NCBI GenBank assembly: GCA_002401055.1
Contig: NVRZ01000072.1
Location: 1 to 11,884 of the forward strand
Direction of reading: 5' to 3'
Length of the DNA: 11,884 nucleotides
Origin: Bacteroidota bacterium
Lineage (GTDB): Bacteria; Bacteroidota; Bacteroidia; NORP154
Shown: one piece after another, positions 8,034 to 11,884 of the stretch
How the letters are laid out: the number at the start of each line of letters is the position of its first letter
How positions within the stretch are numbered: position 1 is the first letter of the stretch
The notes under the pieces: generated by a model
Told to the model about the DNA's origin: nothing
What the model saw: the letters and a program-made list of their open reading frames with translations, nothing else
Databases searched by the model: none
Program-made: the position numbers and the translations under genes

Positions 8034-8073
8034 ACCCATTTGAAATAAATTGATACTTTGGTGCTGATTCCGC

Positions 8074-9006
8074 ATGACTCTCTATCAAATGGCCAATAGC
8101 AGCTACATAAAATCAATTCATAAAGTAGTCCAACTACTTTTAGTCTTGCCTTATTTCCCTGGAAGAGATTTTCTGACCGAGAACATACCCTGGCTTCTTT
8201 TGCCCAAGACGCGTGGACCGCTTACATTATCAACGGTGTATGGATTTGATATAAACATCAATCCCAAATCTGACAAGGGCGTGGATTCAGAAATTTATTT
8301 ATACGGAACCTATGAGCTTGGAACGGCCCATATTATTGCTGCCGTTTTAAACAAGGGAGATTCATTTATTGATGTAGGCGCAAACATTGGATTTTTTAGC
8401 CTGATGGCTTCGCAATTGGTCAGTTCTTCTGGCAAAGTCTACTCTTTTGAGCCTTTTCCTGAAAGCCTCGAGTTACTAAATGCTAACATTAAATTGAATA
8501 ACGTCGAAAACATATCTGTGTATGATTTTGCTTTGGGTGCTAAGTCATCCGAAAAGAGAATCTATCCAGAACCAGAAAATCGTGGCGGCTCCTCATTCAT
8601 TAAAAACAAATTCAACCAAGTACAAGGATCTGAATTGGTAAAGATAAAACCTCTTAATGATCTAGCAGAAATAGCCCATGACACTTTGATAAAGGCTATC
8701 AAGATCGACGTAGAAGGATGGGAGCTCGAAGTATTGCGAGGTTGTAGCGCTCTCCTCAAATCTGAAAATCCTCCCGTGCTTATTGTTGAATATAGTTCCT
8801 TTTCAATACAGGAATCGGAAGAGCGAATGGAGTTAGTGGGTTTTATCAGGGGAGTCGGAGAATATAAAATCTTCAAATTACGAAGAGGAAAAGGGCGTAT
8901 TTCTAAGCTCGTGTTGATCCAAACAGACGACCAGCTACCAAACCACGACAACTTGTTCTGTTTTACCGAGCAGCACATTCGAAGCCTGCCAAAAATTTTA
9001 TTTTAA
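8074..9006 (+). CDS. FkbM-family SAM-dependent methyltransferase
   Basis: A 310-residue protein with a Rossmann methyltransferase core matching the FkbM family, which methylates hydroxyl groups on sugars or small molecules using S-adenosylmethionine. SAM motif I is FIDVGANIG (98-106). The acidic residue that binds the SAM ribose is E126 in YSFEPFPES, and the FkbM signature KIDVEGWE is at 210-217. The first 90 residues are less conserved, with a hydrophobic stretch near 19-28. A second Met (codon 6, 8089) is an alternative start. The gene stands alone: ileS is divergent, and the RidA gene converges with four bases between the stop codons. No glycosyltransferase or polysaccharide genes are visible nearby, so the substrate cannot be inferred. 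No exact TAnnTTTG lies just upstream; TACTTTG near 8054 is one base short of the spacing. Confidence 0.92.
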   Translation: MTLYQMANSSYIKSIHKVVQLLLVLPYFPGRDFLTENIPWLLLPKTRGPLTLSTVYGFDININPKSDKGVDSEIYLYGTYELGTAHIIAAVLNKGDSFIDVGANIGFFSLMASQLVSSSGKVYSFEPFPESLELLNANIKLNNVENISVYDFALGAKSSEKRIYPEPENRGGSSFIKNKFNQVQGSELVKIKPLNDLAEIAHDTLIKAIKIDVEGWELEVLRGCSALLKSENPPVLIVEYSSFSIQESEERMELVGFIRGVGEYKIFKLRRGKGRISKLVLIQTDDQLPNHDNLFCFTEQHIRSLPKILF

Positions 9007-9010
9007 TAAA

Positions 9011-9430
9011 TTAAACGGTAGCAATTACCTTTAGTTCAATGGCTATGGGTGTAGGAAGGCTGGAAATTTCAATTGTGGTGCGACAGGGCTGATTGTCTTT
9101 AAAATATTCAGCATAAACTGCATTGTATCTTTTAAAATCGCCTTTCATATCTGTAAGAAATACAGTTACATCAACTATATTGTCCCATGAAGAGCCACTT
9201 GCCTCCAATACGTGCCTCACATTTTTAAACACGGAATGACACTGGACTTCGATATCGTGAGATGTTACCCTTCCCTCGCTATCCTGTATGACCCCAGGTA
9301 TCTCTTTTGAGCCTTTTTCTCTCGGCCCAACTCCGGAGAGAAAGAGCAAATTGCCCACCCTTCTGGCATGTGGGTAAGCACCGACTGGGTCTGGTGCTTT
9401 GTCCGAATTTATTTTATCTTCTGTCGTCAT
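9011..9430 (-). CDS. RidA-family deaminase, 2-aminomuconate deaminase-like
   Basis: A 139-residue protein of the YjgF/YER057c/UK114 (RidA) family. These small trimeric proteins hydrolyse reactive enamines and imines. The text HARRVGNLLFLSGVGPRE, then IEVQCHSVFKNVR, VDVTVFLTDMK and PTPIAIELKVIA, resembles the branch annotated as 2-aminomuconate deaminase of the kynurenine/2-aminophenol pathway more than housekeeping RidA. The conserved Arg is R117 (QPCRTT) and the Glu near the end is E132 (IAIELKV). I chose the ATG at 9428-9430. The frame opens 31 codons earlier (9523), but that extension matches nothing in the family and crosses the promoter of the divergent gene. CATATTTG (9449-9456), one mismatch from TAnnTTTG, lies 19 bases before the chosen ATG. 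No other kynurenine-pathway gene is in the window, so the substrate is inferred from similarity only. Confidence 0.9.
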   Translation of the reverse strand: MTTEDKINSDKAPDPVGAYPHARRVGNLLFLSGVGPREKGSKEIPGVIQDSEGRVTSHDIEVQCHSVFKNVRHVLEASGSSWDNIVDVTVFLTDMKGDFKRYNAVYAEYFKDNQPCRTTIEISSLPTPIAIELKVIATV

Positions 9431-9505
9431 TGGATTAATTAACCAATACAAATATGGCAATCTTTTTACTTCAAGTGGTAATGGGCCGCTAAGAAGCTTT
9501 TTAAT

Positions 9506-9513
9506 TATGTTTG
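9506..9513 (+). promoter_or_regulatory. Bacteroidota -7 promoter element for the type IX-sorted protein gene
   Basis: TATGTTTG is an exact TAnnTTTG match 31 bases before the ATG at 9545. The start site would fall near 9520, giving a leader of about 25 nt that contains the C-rich tract directly before the start codon. No TTG is seen at the -33 distance. Confidence 0.42.
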
Positions 9514-9544
9514 TACTGAACAATTCCTAATCCCCCCTCCCCCC

Positions 9545-10492
9545 ATGAAAAACTTCGTAATTTTTCTGTTAATAATATTCCCAGTTTATCTGAATGCACA
9601 AACCATTTTAATCACGGATAATTTTGATTCCTACAATGCCGGAAGTTACTTAGGATTGGAATCGAGTTTGTGGACCACCTGGGACAATATGCCTGGTACA
9701 GCCACAGATGCCTTTGTTAGTGATGAGCAGGCAGCGAGCGGCACAAATTCAGTAAAATTAGAAAGCCCCTCAGGAGGCGGGCCATCAGATATATTACTTC
9801 CATTTGCTTCGGATTACACTCAGGGAGCATATGAACTTGCCCTGAAAATATATGTGGATTCCGGTAAGGGTGCCTATTATAATATTCAAACCTCCTATAA
9901 GCCAGGGGTTGAATGGGCAATGGAGGTGTATTTTGCCATAGCCGGAACAGCGGTTCTGAATGCAGGCGGAACAGGTGCTGCAACTTTCAATTACACGCAC
10001 AATACCTGGATTGATCTTAGGGTGATAGCTGATCTGGATAATGACGAAGGGAAATTTTATGTAGACGACTCTCTTCTTCACACGTGGACATGGAGCAGCA
10101 CGGCCCAGGGTGGAAAAAATGTAAAATCAATTGGTTCATTAAACATTTATGCGTCTGGAGGAGCAGCACCGCCAAACGCAGAAGCCGCATTGTATTATGT
10201 TGATGACGTGGTGCTGACTGAGCTTCTTCTTATGGGATTAAATGACCTAGAGACAAGGTATTTTAAGATATACCCAAATCCTGTAAAAGACTATCTTCAG
10301 GTTGAGATCAAAAATACGGGTGAGTTCATTCAATTTCGGTTTTTAGATTTGTCTGGTAGGGTTGTCTCAACTTTTCGGCCAACTGGACAAAACATATTCA
10401 GGATTAACCTGTCTGAATTGCCTTCAGGAATGTACATCATGGAAGCAACTCTTGGAACCAATGTCAGCAGAAAGAAGATTTTGGTCAAATAG
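9545..10492 (+). CDS. Exported ConA-like protein with type IX secretion sorting domain
   Basis: A 315-residue secreted protein. Residues 1-18 are a signal peptide (MKNFVIFLLIIFPVYLNA, cleavage before QT). Residues about 24-225 look like a laminin-G/ConA-like beta-sandwich: it opens with DNFDSYNAG, has FYVDDSLLHTW (171-181) and closes with YYVDDVVLTE (217-226). Residues 240-315 are a type A T9SS C-terminal domain (Por_Secre_tail): FKIYPNPVKDYLQVEI, RFLDLSGRVV, LSELPSGMYI, and a final basic KKILVK. The protein should cross the inner membrane by Sec and the outer membrane by T9SS, then be released or anchored. No catalytic residues are recognised, so the role may be binding or adhesion. The ATG directly follows a C-rich tract (six C, T, six C), and no Shine-Dalgarno is present. 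It diverges from the RidA gene and converges on the fructosamine kinase gene. Confidence 0.92.
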   Translation: MKNFVIFLLIIFPVYLNAQTILITDNFDSYNAGSYLGLESSLWTTWDNMPGTATDAFVSDEQAASGTNSVKLESPSGGGPSDILLPFASDYTQGAYELALKIYVDSGKGAYYNIQTSYKPGVEWAMEVYFAIAGTAVLNAGGTGAATFNYTHNTWIDLRVIADLDNDEGKFYVDDSLLHTWTWSSTAQGGKNVKSIGSLNIYASGGAAPPNAEAALYYVDDVVLTELLLMGLNDLETRYFKIYPNPVKDYLQVEIKNTGEFIQFRFLDLSGRVVSTFRPTGQNIFRINLSELPSGMYIMEATLGTNVSRKKILVK

Positions 10493-10495
10493 TAG

Positions 10496-10514
10496 TTGCA
10501 GACTTAGTCTGTAA
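10496..10514. terminator. Short hairpin between convergent genes, possible bidirectional terminator
   Basis: TTGCAGAC (10496-10503) and GTCTGTAA (10507-10514) form an 8-bp stem with one G-U pair and a 3-base loop. It starts four bases after the TAG of the sorted-protein gene and sits in the 39-bp gap before the fructosamine kinase stop codon. Neither side has a strong T run, so intrinsic termination is only a suggestion. Confidence 0.35.
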
Positions 10515-10531
10515 TTACTATCGCATCGTCT

Positions 10532-11398
10532 TTAAAACTTTTCAAGTGTTGACCGCACCTGATTCAGATAACTCCCACCAAATAAGTTAACATGAACCAA
10601 TAATGGATATAGGTTGCATATATCAAATCTCTCTTGCCATCCTTGCTCAAGACGAAATGCCTCGTTGTATGCGCTGTAGAATCGCGAATCAAAGCCCCCG
10701 AACAACTTAGACATTGCCAGGTCCGTTTCCCGGTGACCGTAGTACACTGCAGCATCCATGGTTACTGGGGCTCCAGTTTTTGATACCATGTAATTTCCGC
10801 TCCACAAGTCACCATGAAGCAATGCCGGCGGTTCATTAGGGAATATCTCATCCAATTTCCCGTATAAATTCTCAAACTTCTGAGTGAGTCCAGCCTCAAG
10901 GCTTGCCAATTTTAATTGGGGCATAAGTCGCTCATTAATAAAAAAGTCCTTCCAGGTGCTGTGTTGCTGATTACTCTGTCGCAGCGAGCCAATGTAGTTA
11001 TCGTGATCCAACCCAAATTGGTCTGTACTTACTTTGTGAAGTTCAGCTAACGACTTACCAAAATGCTCCCAATAGCTTTTGCTCATAGTAGCAGAGTCGA
11101 TATATTCCAGCATTAGATAGGAGTGTTCTTCTGATTCATTAGCTGAAATTACCTCTGGAATATACAAGGTGCTACTGTTACGTAATAAATTCAATCCACG
11201 TGCCTCTGAACTGAACATGCCAGGAAAGCTAGATGCGCTATTCCATTTTAAAAAGTAAGTGGAGACATTGGTTTCTAGTTTTAAGGCATTGTTTATGCAC
11301 CCACCACCAATCGTGCTTTCGCCACGAATAATAACTTCCTGTCCGTGAATTTTACAGAGCACTTCACAGACATTTTTGTTGATCTCAGCTGGGATCAT
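10532..11398 (-). CDS. Fructosamine-3-kinase family protein (ketosamine kinase)
   Basis: A 288-residue cytoplasmic kinase of the fructosamine/ketosamine-3-kinase family (APH-like fold), of normal length. Characterised members phosphorylate the sugar carbon 3 of glycated amines, which makes the adduct unstable and repairs the protein or amine. The nucleotide loop lies near GGGCINNAL (31-39), and the likely ATP-binding lysine is K51 in YFLKWN. The hinge is YLMLEYID (94-101). The catalytic loop is LLHGDLWSGN (193-202) with D197, and the metal-binding aspartate is D215 in MDAAVYYGHRE, followed by DLAMSKLFGGF (226-236). Most relatives read DPAVYYG; here the proline is alanine. Start at ATG 11396-11398. 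The gene is not in an operon within the window: the sorted-protein gene converges on it and tRNA-Ala diverges upstream. True substrate in bacteria is often unknown. Confidence 0.93.
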   Translation of the reverse strand: MIPAEINKNVCEVLCKIHGQEVIIRGESTIGGGCINNALKLETNVSTYFLKWNSASSFPGMFSSEARGLNLLRNSSTLYIPEVISANESEEHSYLMLEYIDSATMSKSYWEHFGKSLAELHKVSTDQFGLDHDNYIGSLRQSNQQHSTWKDFFINERLMPQLKLASLEAGLTQKFENLYGKLDEIFPNEPPALLHGDLWSGNYMVSKTGAPVTMDAAVYYGHRETDLAMSKLFGGFDSRFYSAYNEAFRLEQGWQERFDICNLYPLLVHVNLFGGSYLNQVRSTLEKF

Positions 11399-11459
11399 TG
11401 TTAATAACTATTGTTGAAAACTCCTGATTAGAATGGGTAAATGTACCGCTTTTGTAAAA

Positions 11460-11467
11460 TATTTTTG
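11460..11467 (+). promoter_or_regulatory. Candidate -7 promoter element for tRNA-Ala
   Basis: TATTTTTG matches TAnnTTTG exactly and lies 46 bases before the first base of the tRNA, giving a 5' leader of about 40 nt for RNase P to remove. The 115-bp gap 11399-11513 also has to hold the start of the divergent kinase gene; TACATTTA on the minus strand (11438-11445) is a one-mismatch candidate for it. No -33 TTG is seen at either. Confidence 0.35.
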
Positions 11468-11513
11468 CCACGAATGTTTTGCGCCTTTGCCGCATTGGCT
11501 ACGGTGCACGTTG

Positions 11514-11587
11514 GGGGGATTAGCTCAGTTGGCTAGAGCACTTGCCTGGCAGGCAAGGGGTCGCGGGTTCAAGTCCCGCATTCTCCA
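11514..11587 (+). tRNA. tRNA-Ala, anticodon GGC
   Basis: A full cloverleaf of 74 nt. The acceptor stem is GGGGGAT with ATTCTCC and includes the G3:U70 pair, the main alanine identity element, plus a G5-U68 wobble. The D stem is GCTC/GAGC. The anticodon stem is CTTGC/GCAAG around the loop CTGGCAG, which places anticodon GGC at 11548-11550 (reads GCC). The variable loop has five bases, and the T arm is GCGGG-TTCAAGT-CCCGC. The discriminator is A. The 3' CCA is not encoded (CAA follows), so it must be added after transcription. Confidence 0.96.
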
Positions 11588-11652
11588 CAATTGACTGGTA
11601 ATTGAATGAACAAAGACGCGAATTATTTTTATAAAAGAACGACAATCACACA

Positions 11653-11884
11653 ATGGGAAAAGTAAGATTTATACTTGATGCGCTAGAGAAAACTCAGAAG
11701 AGCTTTTCTGGATCATCGACTGACGAATTAGTCTCTATTAACGACCTCCGAGACAAATCTGAACGCGGAACGCTCGGTAGTCAGGAGAAGATTGCCCTGG
11801 CAAATTATGAGAAGTATCGCATCAAGAAGCTGCTGAAAAAAATCAGGAAAATTTGTGGTCAGCTGACCAAGCTGCTCCGTCAGT
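11653..11884 (+). CDS. N-terminal part of an unrecognised basic protein (runs off the right edge)
   Basis: An open frame of 77 codons from ATG 11653 to the window end with no stop. The product starts MGKVRFILDALEKTQ and becomes strongly basic after residue 50 (KYRIKKLLKKIRKI, near 53-66). It is likely helical and has no signal peptide or membrane segment. I do not recognise a family. It begins 65 bases after tRNA-Ala, and the gap shows nothing clear. A 19-codon frame (ATG 11606, stop 11663) overlaps the start and is probably chance. Codon use looks coding-like, but with no homologue recognised the call is moderate. Confidence 0.55.
   Translation, partial: MGKVRFILDALEKTQKSFSGSSTDELVSINDLRDKSERGTLGSQEKIALANYEKYRIKKLLKKIRKICGQLTKLLRQ

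Noticed and set aside
9431..9523. A 31-codon N-terminal extension of the RidA frame, starting at ATG 9521-9523.
   Set aside because: It matches nothing in the family, overlaps the -7 element of the divergent gene, and the internal ATG at 9430 gives the normal family length.
8074..11398. Possible damage-repair island: RidA deaminase, fructosamine kinase and FkbM methyltransferase together.
   Set aside because: The genes alternate in strand, are separated by convergent or divergent junctions and an unrelated secreted protein, so no operon or shared system is supported.
11514..11587. tRNA gene as an integration site for a mobile element.
   Set aside because: No integrase, no repeat of the tRNA 3' end, and no shift in base composition is visible in the window.

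Overview
The window looks like chromosomal DNA of a member of the Bacteroidota. Four things support this. One secreted protein ends in a type IX secretion (Por-type) sorting domain. A gene order of ileS, a dksA-like gene and lspA, which is common in this phylum, is present. Several start regions carry exact matches to the Bacteroidota -7 promoter element TAnnTTTG, and recognisable Shine-Dalgarno sequences are absent. LspA and the DksA-like protein also have phylum-typical forms. The exact genus cannot be read from the window.

Layout from left to right. (1) Positions 1-2249, minus strand: the first 749 codons of a large secreted protein with a ConA-like N-terminal domain and alternating Ig-like and lamin-tail domains. 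It runs off the left edge. (2) 2327-3325, plus: asd, aspartate-semialdehyde dehydrogenase, divergent from the first gene. (3) 3327-7881, minus: the housekeeping operon ileS - dksA-like - lspA, with a likely promoter in front of ileS. It converges on asd with a single base between the stop codons. (4) 7882-8073: a divergent intergenic stretch with nested inverted repeats that could form a pseudoknot. (5) 8074-9006, plus: an FkbM-type SAM-dependent methyltransferase. (6) 9011-9430, minus: a RidA-family deaminase resembling 2-aminomuconate deaminase. (7) 9545-10492, plus: a small exported protein with a type IX sorting tail. (8) 10532-11398, minus: a fructosamine-3-kinase family protein. (9) 11514-11587, plus: tRNA-Ala(GGC) with the G3:U70 identity pair. 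(10) 11653 to the right edge, plus: the start of an unrecognised basic protein.

The genes are mostly ordinary core and accessory functions: lysine/threonine/methionine and cell-wall precursor synthesis (asd), isoleucyl-tRNA formation (ileS), stringent-type transcription control (dksA-like) and lipoprotein maturation (lspA). I see no phage, transposon, CRISPR array or clear new multi-gene system.

The most notable observation is in the isoleucyl-tRNA synthetase. Its class I signature reads G-I-H-H instead of H-x-G-H, with KMSKR in place of KMSKS. This is the altered active-site signature reported for mupirocin hyper-resistant IleRS2 enzymes. The second is the structured intergenic region upstream of the FkbM gene.
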